A stretch of DNA of 64,000 nucleotides from Streptomyces tsukubensis (GTDB taxonomy: Bacteria; Actinomycetota; Actinomycetes; Streptomycetales; Streptomycetaceae). The stretch covers positions 7,626,001-7,690,000 of the forward strand of contig NZ_CP045178.1 of NCBI RefSeq assembly GCF_009296025.1, given 5' to 3'. Made by a program: the position numbers and the translations under genes. Under the pieces are notes generated by a model. It ran no database searches. It was given only the letters and a program-made list of their open reading frames with translations, and was not told the origin of the DNA. This document shows, one piece after another, positions 8,666 to 18,986 of this stretch. How positions within the stretch are numbered: the first letter of the stretch is position 1; each line of letters starts with the position of its first letter.

Positions 8666-9187
8666 TCAGGAACCCTGGTTGCCGGAGCGGCGCCGGGTCC
8701 AGTAGTAGGCGGAGCCGAGACCGCCCGCGATGAGGGCGGCGCCGAGCCCGAGTTCATGGAGGTCGAATCCGGCGAGGCTCCCACCGGTGCCCGCCTTGAC
8801 GCCCTTGTGCATGTCGTGGTGGCCGCCCTCGTGAGGGTTGCCCGTGGCGATGGTGAGGTCGGTGGTGCCCTCCTCGCCGTCGCAGTCGAAGGTCACCTCG
8901 TACATCGCGCCGGGCTTGGCGTCCGTGTCGACGACGGCGGTGGCCTCGGACTTCCCCTTGGGGATGGTGACCGAGTCGAAGACGCCGGAGGACACCATCA
9001 CCTTGTGGTCGCAGCCGTTCACGCTCAGGGTGACCTGGCCGCCGGCGGCGATGGTGGAAGGAGTGACGCTGAAGCCGAACGAGGTGATGTCGCCCCCGCC
9101 AGAACCCTCGGCGGACGCGGCGGTGACGGAGAGGGTCAGGGCGCAGGCGCTCAGCAGAGCGGTGGAAGCGACGCGTATCGCGCGCAT
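8666..9187 (-). CDS. exported surface protein with C-terminal anchor, candidate sortase partner
   Basis: 173 residues. ATG 9187 follows GGAGGAGCCACC. The signal peptide ends near AASAEG. The mature domain FSVTPSTIAAGGQVTLSVNGC resembles an Ig-like beta-sandwich seen in Streptomyces surface proteins, with two cysteines (NGCDHK and FDCDGEE) that could pair. A His/Gly-rich spacer (NPHEGGHHDMHKG) leads to GTGGSLAGFDLHELGLG, a hydrophobic helix and YWTRRRSGNQGS. The Gly-rich segment before the helix may be what the sortase recognises, since no LPXTG or LAXTG is present. It is convergent with the preceding small protein gene (30-bp gap). Confidence 0.82.
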   Translation of the reverse strand: MRAIRVASTALLSACALTLSVTAASAEGSGGGDITSFGFSVTPSTIAAGGQVTLSVNGCDHKVMVSSGVFDSVTIPKGKSEATAVVDTDAKPGAMYEVTFDCDGEEGTTDLTIATGNPHEGGHHDMHKGVKAGTGGSLAGFDLHELGLGAALIAGGLGSAYYWTRRRSGNQGS

Positions 9188-9353
9188 GGTGGCTCCTCCG
9201 GGTCTCCGAGGAGCAGTCGCGGACCTGTTCCGCGCGTGTCGGGAATGCGCCTCGATGCCCGAACGCTAAGGAGGACACGCCGGACCCGCGAACGGTGTCG
9301 CCCGAACGGGGCAATCCCTGCTCCGTCCGGGCGACCGTGTACGGCGTGTCGGC

Positions 9354-10115
9354 TCAGCCGAGGTGCGGGAAGAGGAGCTGGAACGGTTCGGGCGTCGCCG
9401 ACACCCCCCTGCTGAACGGCGCGTCGAAGTCCCAGATCAGGAAGAGCAGGAAGGCGATCAGAGCCGAGAACAGTCCGGCCAGCACCAGCTCGCGTGCCGT
9501 ACGCCTGATCTGGAGCGCGAAGACCATGCCGATGGTGACCAGCGCCCCCGTGATCAGTCCGAACCACACCACGCCCGGCATCGTCGCGCCCACGCTGTCG
9601 GCCCGGTTGCCGCGGGCCTCGTCCGCCGCCGTCACGTAGTCGGAGAGCGGCTGGTAGGCCTCGGCCTGGAAGTCCGTGGACGGTTCGTAGTCGATGACGT
9701 CGTGCCTGACCTTCTCCAGCAGAGCGCTGCCGCGGTCGGTCAGGGCGTCGTTGACCGACATGTGGTGCCACTCGGTGTCCACCACGTACGAGACGTAGGC
9801 GTCCACATCGGCCCTGAGGCGTTCCCGTGGCTTCTCCGGATAGGCGCGCGCCCGCTCCGAGATCTCGTGCATGGCCTGCGCCTCGGCCCGCACGTTGTCC
9901 TGGGCCGCGCTGCGCGCCTCCCAGACCCCCGCGATGGCGAGGCCCAGCACGATGGCGTAGACCACGCCGATCATCATGGTCATGTACTCGATGACGTCCG
10001 GGGTTTCCGTCGGGTCGTCGCTCTCGCCGACCCTTCTGTGACGCAGCACGGTGACCGAGAGGACCACGGCGCACACCCCGGCCATCGCGATGGAAAGAAC
10101 GAGCCATTCCGACAT
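9354..10115 (-). CDS. DUF4239 (bestrophin-like) membrane protein
   Basis: 253 residues with two pairs of membrane helices: an N-terminal helix (LVLSIAMAGVCAVVLSVTVL), a second at YMTMMIGVVYAIVLGLAIAGVW, and two near the C-terminus (PGVVWFGLITGALVTIGMVF and ELVLAGLFSALIAFLLFLIW). Between them sits a soluble helical region rich in Glu, Arg and Asp. This is the layout of the DUF4239 family, which has no assigned role. It lies just downstream of the proline-rich protein on the same strand. Confidence 0.85.
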   Translation of the reverse strand: MSEWLVLSIAMAGVCAVVLSVTVLRHRRVGESDDPTETPDVIEYMTMMIGVVYAIVLGLAIAGVWEARSAAQDNVRAEAQAMHEISERARAYPEKPRERLRADVDAYVSYVVDTEWHHMSVNDALTDRGSALLEKVRHDVIDYEPSTDFQAEAYQPLSDYVTAADEARGNRADSVGATMPGVVWFGLITGALVTIGMVFALQIRRTARELVLAGLFSALIAFLLFLIWDFDAPFSRGVSATPEPFQLLFPHLG

Positions 10116-10129
10116 GGGACCTCCAGTGG

Positions 10130-11095
10130 TCAGCGCGGACGCAGAGCGGCGACGGCGAGTACCGCGGGCGCGGTGATCAGCAGGGTGAGGGTGACGATGG
10201 ACGGCCTGTGGTGCGGCGGCCTGCGGTGGGCCGCGTGCCGGTACGCCGGGTAGCGCACCGCCGGCTTCGGGCGGACCGACGGCTCGGGTGTCGGTTCAGG
10301 TGTCGGTTCCGGTGTCGGCTCCGGTGCCGGTTTCGGTGCCGGTTTCGGTGGGGGCGGTGGCTGTGGAGCCACGCGCGGGGTCTCCCGCACCGGTGCGGGC
10401 GCGGGGGGATGTGTCACCGGCGGTGGCGGCGGAGGAGGGGGTGGTGGCGGTGGCGGGGGAGCGGGGGGTGGAGGTTGCGGTTTCGGCATGGGGGGACGTG
10501 GTCTGTGCGTGGGCAGGGGGCCGGCGGAACAACTCACGCCGTCACCGGCGACCGCGATGTTGTCGCCCGCGGGTGCGCCGTTCCCTGATATGGAGGCGTA
10601 TCCGCAGTCGGAGGCCGGTGCGAAGGCCGCCGCCAGCGGAGCGCAACCCAGCAGAACCAGGACGGACAGGGTCAGTGCGCGGGAGATGAGGGCGCAGCGG
10701 GAGACGAACGCCCGGCGGGTGCCGAGGGCGTGGCGCGGGACGACGACGCGGCGGAGGACGAACGCGCGGGGCGAGCCGAACGGGCGTCGCGAGGCGAAGG
10801 TACGGCGGGAGACGAACGCGCAGTGGCTGCGCGGATGCGGAGGTCCGGACACGAGGGGATCATGGGCCGCCGCCCGGGACGAATACACTGCGATCGGCAC
10901 TGATTGCCCCGAAGGGACGGATTTTCCCGGTTGGACGTTTGCGCGGGTTGTGGGGTGTTTTCCGGGTGAGGTGCGTGTGAGCCGGTCGCGGAGGAGGAAA
11001 CACCGGAGTGGGAAGCCGCGAATCCGCCCAAGTCCGCCGGGACGGGGACGCGTTGCCCATGGTGGAGCAAGATGACCAAGTGGCCGGTGCGCCAA
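10130..11095 (-). CDS. proline-rich exported or membrane protein, start uncertain
   Basis: The C-terminal 220 residues look real: a signal-like segment (LTLSVLVLLGCAPLAAAFA), a short domain with two cysteines (DCGYASISG and GVSCSAGP), a run of about 40 prolines, a PEPTPEPTPEP tract, a basic stretch, and a C-terminal helix (IVTLTLLITAPAVLAVAAL). This suggests a wall-spanning Pro-rich stalk. The ATG at 11095 would add over 100 Arg/Pro residues containing degenerate RRAFVSR-like repeats, with no ribosome binding site, so the true start may be near 10690-10860. The gene is 14 bp upstream of the DUF4239 gene. Function unknown. Confidence 0.55.
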   Translation of the reverse strand: MAHRPLGHLAPPWATRPRPGGLGRIRGFPLRCFLLRDRLTRTSPGKHPTTRANVQPGKSVPSGQSVPIAVYSSRAAAHDPLVSGPPHPRSHCAFVSRRTFASRRPFGSPRAFVLRRVVVPRHALGTRRAFVSRCALISRALTLSVLVLLGCAPLAAAFAPASDCGYASISGNGAPAGDNIAVAGDGVSCSAGPLPTHRPRPPMPKPQPPPPAPPPPPPPPPPPPPPVTHPPAPAPVRETPRVAPQPPPPPKPAPKPAPEPTPEPTPEPTPEPSVRPKPAVRYPAYRHAAHRRPPHHRPSIVTLTLLITAPAVLAVAALRPR

Positions 11096-11334
11096 AGGAG
11101 TTCAAATGGGGAACGTTGGGCACCCGTTTTCCAGCCGGTACGGGGAACACGTATTGTGCGGGGCGTGTCGCAGCCGGACAGAACAGAACTACCTCTATCG
11201 GCACATGCCGCAGGCAGTGACTGAGAACGGACGGTCATTTTCCGTTTTTACTCGCTCTCTTGGCGGGTGATCAGTAGCCTCGGCCCGAGAACCGGCCTTT
11301 CAGACCCCACTTCTGACGTCACCTTGGAGCATCG

Positions 11335-12147
11335 ATGGAGCGTCCCGCCTGGGCCCCGCAGGGTATCGACATCTCGGTGCCGAGCGTGTCCCGCATCTAC
11401 GACTACTACCTGGGCGGTTCGCACAACTTCGAGGTCGACAGGGAGGCGGCCCGCGAGGCCATGAGCCACCTGCCGGGACTACCGAAGATCATGCAGGCCA
11501 ACCGGGCGTTCATGCGCCGTGCCGTCCGATTCGCCGCCGCCGAGGGCGTCACCCAGTTCCTCGACATAGGGTCCGGCATACCGACCTTCGGCAGCGTCCA
11601 CGAGGTGGCGAGGGAAGTCTCTCCTGGCGCCAAGGTGGTCTATGTCGATCACGATCCGGTCGCCGTCGCGCACACGGAGGCGGTACTGGCCGGGGACGAG
11701 GCCGCCGCCGTCGTGTCAGCCGATCTCCGCAAGCCTGCGGAGGTACTGACCGCGCCCGGCGTACGCGACCTCCTCGACCTCGAACGCCCCGTCGCTCTCC
11801 TGCTCGTGGCCATCCTGCACTTCATCGAGGACGCCGACGACCCCTACGGCGCGGTCGCCGAGCTGAGCCGGTCGCTCGCACCCGGCAGCATGATCATTCT
11901 GACGCACGCCACCTATGAGAACATCCCGCTCAGCCACGAACAGGCGGGTGGTGCGGTCGACGTCTACCGCAATATCCGCAATCCGCTGGCCATGCGCTCG
12001 GCGGAGGAGATCGCCGGGTTCTTCGCCGGGTACGAGATGGTCGAGCCCGGTGTGGTACCCCTCGCCCGCTGGCGGCCCGAGACGGATCCGGGCCAGGAAG
12101 ATCCGTATGCCTTCTCAGGCTTCGCCGGGGTGGGGCGCAAAGCGTGA
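11335..12147 (+). CDS. SAM-dependent methyltransferase, DUF574 family
   Basis: 270 residues, full length for the actinobacterial DUF574 (Methyltransf_19) family. ATG 11335 follows GGAG by five bases. The family opening VPSVSRIYDYYLGGSHNFEVDREAA is present in full. The SAM-binding motif is FLDIGSGIPT, with the acidic residue YVDHDPVAVAH. Substrates of the family are unknown; members are numerous in Streptomyces and often sit beside regulators. The stop overlaps the start of the c-di-GMP gene, so the two are probably co-translated. The 240 bp upstream are AT-rich for this genome and contain two competing short ORFs described under findings. Confidence 0.92.
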   Translation: MERPAWAPQGIDISVPSVSRIYDYYLGGSHNFEVDREAAREAMSHLPGLPKIMQANRAFMRRAVRFAAAEGVTQFLDIGSGIPTFGSVHEVAREVSPGAKVVYVDHDPVAVAHTEAVLAGDEAAAVVSADLRKPAEVLTAPGVRDLLDLERPVALLLVAILHFIEDADDPYGAVAELSRSLAPGSMIILTHATYENIPLSHEQAGGAVDVYRNIRNPLAMRSAEEIAGFFAGYEMVEPGVVPLARWRPETDPGQEDPYAFSGFAGVGRKA

Positions 12148-14279
12148 TGGAGACACACGACGGCCCCGAGGACCGGGTACGCAGATTCGCCGCCATCTGG
12201 AGCCGCGCGATCTTCCCGGTCACCGCGACTTCGCTGACCAGACCCGAATTCGAGTCGCTTCTCCTGCCGTTGGCCCGCGACCTGCGTGACGCGCTGGCGG
12301 CAAGGACCTTCGAACCTGCCCGTGCCCAGGCGATGGGCGCCGCCCTCATCGACGCGCACTGCACCGATCCCGATGTGCTCAGCCGCACCCTCGACGTGGT
12401 GGACGCCTACCTCGTCCTGTACTGCGGTGTGGGCAGTCCCCAGGACGAGCTGCGCGCCCGCAGCTCCCGCCTTCAGCACGCCATCGCCGCCGGGTTCGCC
12501 CGCGCCCTGCGCGAACGCACCCTGGCGGAGCAGGAGGCCATCAGCCGCGCAGCCCTCTCCGCCCGCGCCGCGGTGGAGACCGCGCTGCACGCCAGCGAGG
12601 CCCGCTTCCGCGCCGTCTTCGAGGGCGCCGCCCTCGGCATCGCCATCGCCTCGCTCGACGGCAAGATCCTTGAGGTGAACGACGCGCACACCGCGATGTT
12701 CGGCGGCCGGATGCACGGCCGCAGCGTCCTGGACTCGGGCCACCCCGACGACGCCCCTACCGTCTGGAAGCTCTACGACGAACTGGTGCGGGGCGAGCGT
12801 GAGTACTTCCGGGTCGAGAAGCCCTACTACCGGGGCGACGGCACCAATCTGTGGACCAACCTGACGGTGTCGCTGCTGCGGGACCCCGAGGGGAGGCCCT
12901 GCTATCAGCTGGCGCTGCTTGAGGACACCACGGAGCGCCGGCTGCTCAACCTCCGTCTGCGCTACGAGGCGACCCACGACGCGCTCACCGGCCTGCCCAA
13001 CCGCACCCTCTTCTTCGAACGTCTGGAGAAGGCCCTCACCGCGGGGACGGGCCAGCGCTTCGGGCTCTGCTATCTGGACCTCGACGGCTTCAAGACGATC
13101 AATGACAGCCTCGGGCACGCCGCAGGGGACCGCCTGCTCGTCGAGGTGGCCGATCGCCTCCAGTCCTGCGCCACCGGCCACGGCGAGATGGTCGCCAGGC
13201 TCGGTGGTGACGAGTTCGTGGCGCTCACGACAGGGGCGGACAGCGCGGAGGAGAGCAGCGAGATGGCCGGGCGCATCATGAACGTCCTGTCGAACCCCAT
13301 CCGGATAGAGGGCAGGGAACTCACCGTCCGGGGCAGTATCGGCATCGTCGAGGGCCCCGCCGCGGGCGAACGAGGCCCCGCCGAGGTGCTGCGCAGCGCC
13401 GACATCACGATGTACCGGGCCAAGGCGGCGGGTGGAAACCGCTACGAGATGGCCGACGACGCGGCGGACGCCCGTGCCATCACCAGGCACAGCCTGACGA
13501 CCGCGCTGCCGGCCGCACTGGAGCGCGGCGAGTTCTTCGTCGAGTACCAGCCGCTGGTGCGGCTCGGTGACGGAAGTGTGCGCGGGGCCGAGGCTCTGGT
13601 GCGCTGGTCGCATCCGCAGCACGGCATACTCGGGCCCGACCGCTTCATCCCGCTCGCCGAGCACACCGGACTGATAGTGCCCCTCGGCCGCTGGGTCCTC
13701 GACCAGTCCGTACGGCAGGCCAGGGAGTGGCAGCGGCTCTTCGGCGCCGACGAGGACGTGCTGCGTGTCAACGTCAACCTCTCCCCCTGCCAGCTCCACC
13801 ACCCCAGGCTGGTCGCGGAGACCGTCGAGATCCTGGAGCGCACCGGTCTCGAACCGGGCGCCCTCTGCCTCGAAGTCACCGAGTCGGCGCTGATCGGCGC
13901 CGACGACGACCTGCTGAAGCCGCTGCGCAGGCTGGCCGAGATGGGCGTCGACATAGCTCTCGACGACTTCGGCACCGGCTACTCCAACCTCGCCAATCTC
14001 CGCAGGCTCCCGGTGAGCGTCCTCAAGCTCGACCGCTCCTTCACCCAGGGGATGCAGCAGTTCCCCGCGGACCCCGTGGACCTGAAGATCGTGGAGGGGA
14101 TCGTCTCCCTGGCCCACAGCCTCGACCTCGCCGTCACGGTCGAGGGGGTCGAGACCGGCGCCCAGGCCGACCAGCTCAGGGAACTGGGCTGCGACACCGC
14201 GCAGGGCTGGTACTACGCGAGGCCGGGCCCCGCCGACCAGGTCAGGGCGCTCTCGCTGGTGGACGCGGCCTCGGGCTGA
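12144..14279 (+). CDS. rmdA: PAS-GGDEF-EAL cyclic di-GMP synthase/phosphodiesterase
   Basis: 711 residues: a helical N-terminal region (1-145), a PAS domain (about 150-265, SEARFRAVFEGAALGI), GGDEF (about 275-440) and EAL (about 450-705). Both catalytic sites look intact: YLDLDGFKTIND and RLGGDEFVAL in the cyclase; EALVRW, NVNLSP, CLEVTESAL, LDDFGTGYSN, LKLDRSF and VEGVET in the phosphodiesterase. It should make and break c-di-GMP, which controls aerial development in Streptomyces. The symbol rests on this architecture and on the adjacent LysR and succinate dehydrogenase genes, which I recall flanking S. coelicolor rmdA. GTG 12144 or ATG 12147 can start; both overlap the methyltransferase stop. 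Confidence 0.88.
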   Translation: MMETHDGPEDRVRRFAAIWSRAIFPVTATSLTRPEFESLLLPLARDLRDALAARTFEPARAQAMGAALIDAHCTDPDVLSRTLDVVDAYLVLYCGVGSPQDELRARSSRLQHAIAAGFARALRERTLAEQEAISRAALSARAAVETALHASEARFRAVFEGAALGIAIASLDGKILEVNDAHTAMFGGRMHGRSVLDSGHPDDAPTVWKLYDELVRGEREYFRVEKPYYRGDGTNLWTNLTVSLLRDPEGRPCYQLALLEDTTERRLLNLRLRYEATHDALTGLPNRTLFFERLEKALTAGTGQRFGLCYLDLDGFKTINDSLGHAAGDRLLVEVADRLQSCATGHGEMVARLGGDEFVALTTGADSAEESSEMAGRIMNVLSNPIRIEGRELTVRGSIGIVEGPAAGERGPAEVLRSADITMYRAKAAGGNRYEMADDAADARAITRHSLTTALPAALERGEFFVEYQPLVRLGDGSVRGAEALVRWSHPQHGILGPDRFIPLAEHTGLIVPLGRWVLDQSVRQAREWQRLFGADEDVLRVNVNLSPCQLHHPRLVAETVEILERTGLEPGALCLEVTESALIGADDDLLKPLRRLAEMGVDIALDDFGTGYSNLANLRRLPVSVLKLDRSFTQGMQQFPADPVDLKIVEGIVSLAHSLDLAVTVEGVETGAQADQLRELGCDTAQGWYYARPGPADQVRALSLVDAASG

Positions 14280-14332
14280 CCGGGTCCGTGCGTACGAGTG
14301 GTCGGTGGCCGGGTCCGTGCGTACGAGTGGTC
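14280..14332. repeat. 24-bp direct duplication, period 29 bp
   Basis: Two perfect copies of a 24-bp block (beginning CCGGGTCCGTGCGTACGAG) at 14280-14303 and 14309-14332, immediately after the rmdA stop, in the gap to the convergent LysR gene. Confidence 0.85.
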
Positions 14333-14452
14333 CGAATGCGTGGGCGTAGGTGAGATCAGGTGTTCCCGCGTGTGAGGCAGCAGGCCGTCACGTACGGACG
14401 GCGGCTCAGCAGGGTGTCCCCGCGCGGGTGCGCGCGGGGCGGCCACCCCCGT

Positions 14453-15370
14453 TCAGTGGCGGCTGCCCCGCGCCCCGTCCTCGACCGGTGCCACCGCGAG
14501 CAGCACCTCCTGGAGTTCGCGCGCGGCCCGTGGTGGCGCCACATCGCTGCGGTGGGCCAGCGCGATGGTCCGCCGCAGTCCCGGCGGGGCGAGGGGGGTG
14601 ACGCGTAGTGCGGAGCCGGGGCGCTCCGCGACCATGCGGGGGACCACCGCCGCGCCGAGCCCCGCCCGGACGAATCCGAGTACCGCGTCCATCTCTCCGC
14701 CCTCGACCGCGAACATCGGCTCGAAGCCCTCGGCCCGGCAGGCGGCGACCGTCAGTTCCCGCAGGTCGTAGCCGTGCCGGAACATGACGAGCCGTTCCTC
14801 GCGCAGGTCCGAGATCTGGACGCGCCCGTCCTGCCCGGGTGAGCGCGCCCCCGGGGACGACACCACGACGAGGTCCTCGGTGAGCAGTTCCACCGTCTCC
14901 AGCGCCGGCGAGGGCGAGGGCAGCGGCAGGACCACCAGGGCCAGGTCGAGCGCCCCGCGCGCCAGCTCCCGTACGAGATCGTGCGAGCCGCCCTCCTCGA
15001 TCATGAGCTGGATGCCCGGATACCGGTCGTGGAAGGTGCGCAGCACGTCGGGGAGCAGCCCGGTGCAGAGGCTCGGAGTCGCCCCGAGCCGCACACGTCC
15101 ACGGCGAAGCTGCGCGATCTCCCCCACCTCGTGATGGGCGGTGTCCGCGTCCTCCAGGATTCGCCTGGCCAGCGGGAGCAGTGCCTCGCCCGCGTCGGTC
15201 AGGGTGATGTTTCCCCTGGCCCTGCTGAACAGCTCGGCCCCCAGCTCCCGCTCCAGCGACCGGATCTGCTGGGAGAGTGAGGGCTGTGCCACATGGACGA
15301 GTTCGGCGGCGCGGGTGAAGTGACGGGTCTCCGCCACAGCGACGAAATAGTGGAGCTGCTGGAACTGCAT
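14453..15370 (-). CDS. LysR-family transcriptional regulator
   Basis: 305 residues starting at ATG 15370 with MQFQQLHYFVAVAETRHFTRAAELVHVAQPSLS..., the canonical LysR helix-turn-helix. The 62 codons upstream in frame are not family-like. Residues 90-295 form the periplasmic-binding-like effector domain. It is divergent from sdhCAB. The 85 to 95-bp gap contains an inverted repeat (15380-15405) directly next to its start, so autoregulation and control of the dehydrogenase genes are likely. The inducer is unknown. Converges on rmdA. Confidence 0.92.
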   Translation of the reverse strand: MQFQQLHYFVAVAETRHFTRAAELVHVAQPSLSQQIRSLERELGAELFSRARGNITLTDAGEALLPLARRILEDADTAHHEVGEIAQLRRGRVRLGATPSLCTGLLPDVLRTFHDRYPGIQLMIEEGGSHDLVRELARGALDLALVVLPLPSPSPALETVELLTEDLVVVSSPGARSPGQDGRVQISDLREERLVMFRHGYDLRELTVAACRAEGFEPMFAVEGGEMDAVLGFVRAGLGAAVVPRMVAERPGSALRVTPLAPPGLRRTIALAHRSDVAPPRAARELQEVLLAVAPVEDGARGSRH

Positions 15371-15379
15371 CCGTCCACG

Positions 15380-15405
15380 ATAGCCCCACGATAGGCAGGG
15401 GCTAT
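15380..15405. promoter_or_regulatory. inverted repeat, candidate LysR operator
   Basis: ATAGCCCC at 15380-15387 and GGGGCTAT at 15398-15405 are perfect 8-bp arms 10 bp apart, ten bases from the LysR start and 60 bp before sdhC. A second CGATAG copy lies in the spacer. Arm spacing and position fit a LysR recognition site. Confidence 0.65.
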
Positions 15406-15464
15406 GGCCTTCAGGCTCACGATCTCTTGGACCTCTTGGGCCCTTCGGCTCTACCGTGCTTGAC

Positions 15465-16172
15465 ATGGCTCTGGCACCACGGACGGACCGACGGCCGTCC
15501 ATGACGCGTAACATCTGGGACTCCTCCGTCGGCAAGAAGACCGTGATGGCCGTCACCGGCCTGATGATGCTGCTCTATCTGGTTGTCCACATGTACGGCA
15601 ACCTCAAGATCTTCTTCGGACCCGGCACCTTCGATGACTACGCGCACTGGCTGCGCACCATCGGCGAGCCGTTCATGCACTACGAGTGGACGCTGTGGAT
15701 CATCCGCTTCGTCCTGGTGGTGGCCGTGGTCGCACACGCCGTCTCCGCGTACCAGCTCAGCCGCCGCGACCAGCGGGCCAGGCCGGTCAAGTACGTGCAC
15801 AAGCGGCACAGGGCCAGCTTCGCGACCCACACCATGCGCTACGGCGGCATCGTCCTCGCCCTGTTCATCGTCTGGCACATCCTGGACCTGACGACCGGCA
15901 CCGTGCACAGCGGCGGCTTCCAGGAGGGCCACCCGTACGCCAACGTCGTGGACACCTTCTCCACCTGGTACGGCAACACGATCTACATCGTCGCCATGCT
16001 CGCCCTCGGCCTGCACATCCAGCACGGTTTCTGGAGCGCGGCGCAGACCCTCGGAGCGGGCAGCCGCAGCAGGGACCTCACCCTCAAGACCATTGCCAAC
16101 GTCCTCGCCGTGCTGCTGACGCTGGGCTTCATCGCGGTACCCGTCGGCGTCATGACCGGATTGGTGAGCTGA
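15465..16172 (+). CDS. sdhC: succinate dehydrogenase cytochrome b subunit
   Basis: 235 residues with five hydrophobic helices, the single-subunit haem b anchor found in fumarate reductase/succinate dehydrogenases of the Bacteroidetes/epsilonproteobacterial type rather than the SdhC/SdhD pair. Candidate haem-ligand histidines sit in [28 protein letters not shown] and [13 protein letters not shown] 15465 gives [16 protein letters not shown] 15456 three codons upstream is an alternative. It is followed after one base by sdhA. The complex passes electrons from succinate to menaquinone at the cytoplasmic membrane. Confidence 0.92.
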   Translation: MALAPRTDRRPSMTRNIWDSSVGKKTVMAVTGLMMLLYLVVHMYGNLKIFFGPGTFDDYAHWLRTIGEPFMHYEWTLWIIRFVLVVAVVAHAVSAYQLSRRDQRARPVKYVHKRHRASFATHTMRYGGIVLALFIVWHILDLTTGTVHSGGFQEGHPYANVVDTFSTWYGNTIYIVAMLALGLHIQHGFWSAAQTLGAGSRSRDLTLKTIANVLAVLLTLGFIAVPVGVMTGLVS

Positions 16173-16173
16173 C

Positions 16174-18119
<1,946 letters not shown>

Positions 18120-18123
<4 letters not shown>

Positions 18124-18869
18124 AGCTCACCCTGCGCGTCTGGCGCCAGAAGAACGCCGACGCCTCAGGCGCCATGTCCACCTACCAGGTGGACGACATC
18201 TCGCAGGACATGTCGTTCCTCGAAATGCTCGACACCCTCAACGAGGAACTCACCCTCAAGGGTGAGGACCCCGTCGCCTTCGACCACGACTGCCGCGAAG
18301 GCATCTGCGGCGCGTGCAGCCTCGTCATCAACGGCGACGCGCACGGTCCTGAGCGCACCACGAGCTGCCAGCTCCACATGCGCTCCTTCAAGGACGGCGA
18401 CACGATCGACATCGAGCCGTGGCGCGCGGCTGCCTTCCCCGTCGTGAAGGACCTCGTCGTCGACCGCTCGTCCTTCGACCGGATCATCCAGTCGGGCGGC
18501 TACGTCTCCGCCCCCACCGGCACCGCGCCCGAGGCCCACTCGACGCCGGTCCCGAAGCCCGACGCGGACTTCGCGTTCGAGCACGCCGAGTGCATCGGCT
18601 GCGGCGCCTGCGTCGCGGCCTGCCCCAACGGCTCGGCGATGCTCTTCACCTCCGCGAAGATCAACCACCTCAACGTGCTCCCGCAGGGCGCCCCCGAGCG
18701 CGAGACCCGCGTACTGGACATGGTCTCGACCATGGACGACGAGGGCTTCGGTGGCTGCACCCTCACGGGGGAGTGCGCCACCGCCTGCCCCAAGGGCATC
18801 CCGCTCATGTCCATCACCGGCATGAACAAGGAGTGGCTGCGGGCTACCCGCAAGTCGGGCAGCCGCTGA
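18120..18869 (+). CDS. sdhB: succinate dehydrogenase iron-sulfur subunit
   Basis: 249 residues. The N-terminal ferredoxin domain carries the 2Fe-2S cysteines in [12 protein letters not shown] and SCQLH. The C-terminal helical domain has [15 protein letters not shown] and [14 protein letters not shown] for the 4Fe-4S and 3Fe-4S clusters. It links the flavoprotein to the membrane quinone site. ATG 18120 overlaps the sdhA stop. The operon ends in the nested hairpin at 18886-18942. Confidence 0.95.
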
Positions 18870-18885
18870 CCGGCTCGGTAGACGT

Positions 18886-18942
18886 ACGTACGCCCCGCAC
18901 GAGGTTCCGCCACTGTGGCGGGGCACCGCGCGGGGCGTACGT
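18886..18942. terminator. nested hairpin between convergent genes
   Basis: ACGTACGCCCCGC (18886-18898) pairs perfectly with 18930-18942, and the loop holds a second hairpin, CCGCCAC (18907) with GTGGCGG (18915). It follows the sdhB stop and precedes the convergent ATPase stop at 18987. Confidence 0.8.
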
Positions 18943-18986
18943 GTGAGGGGGCTCCCGTCCCGCCGTCGGACTCCCACACCCGGGCC

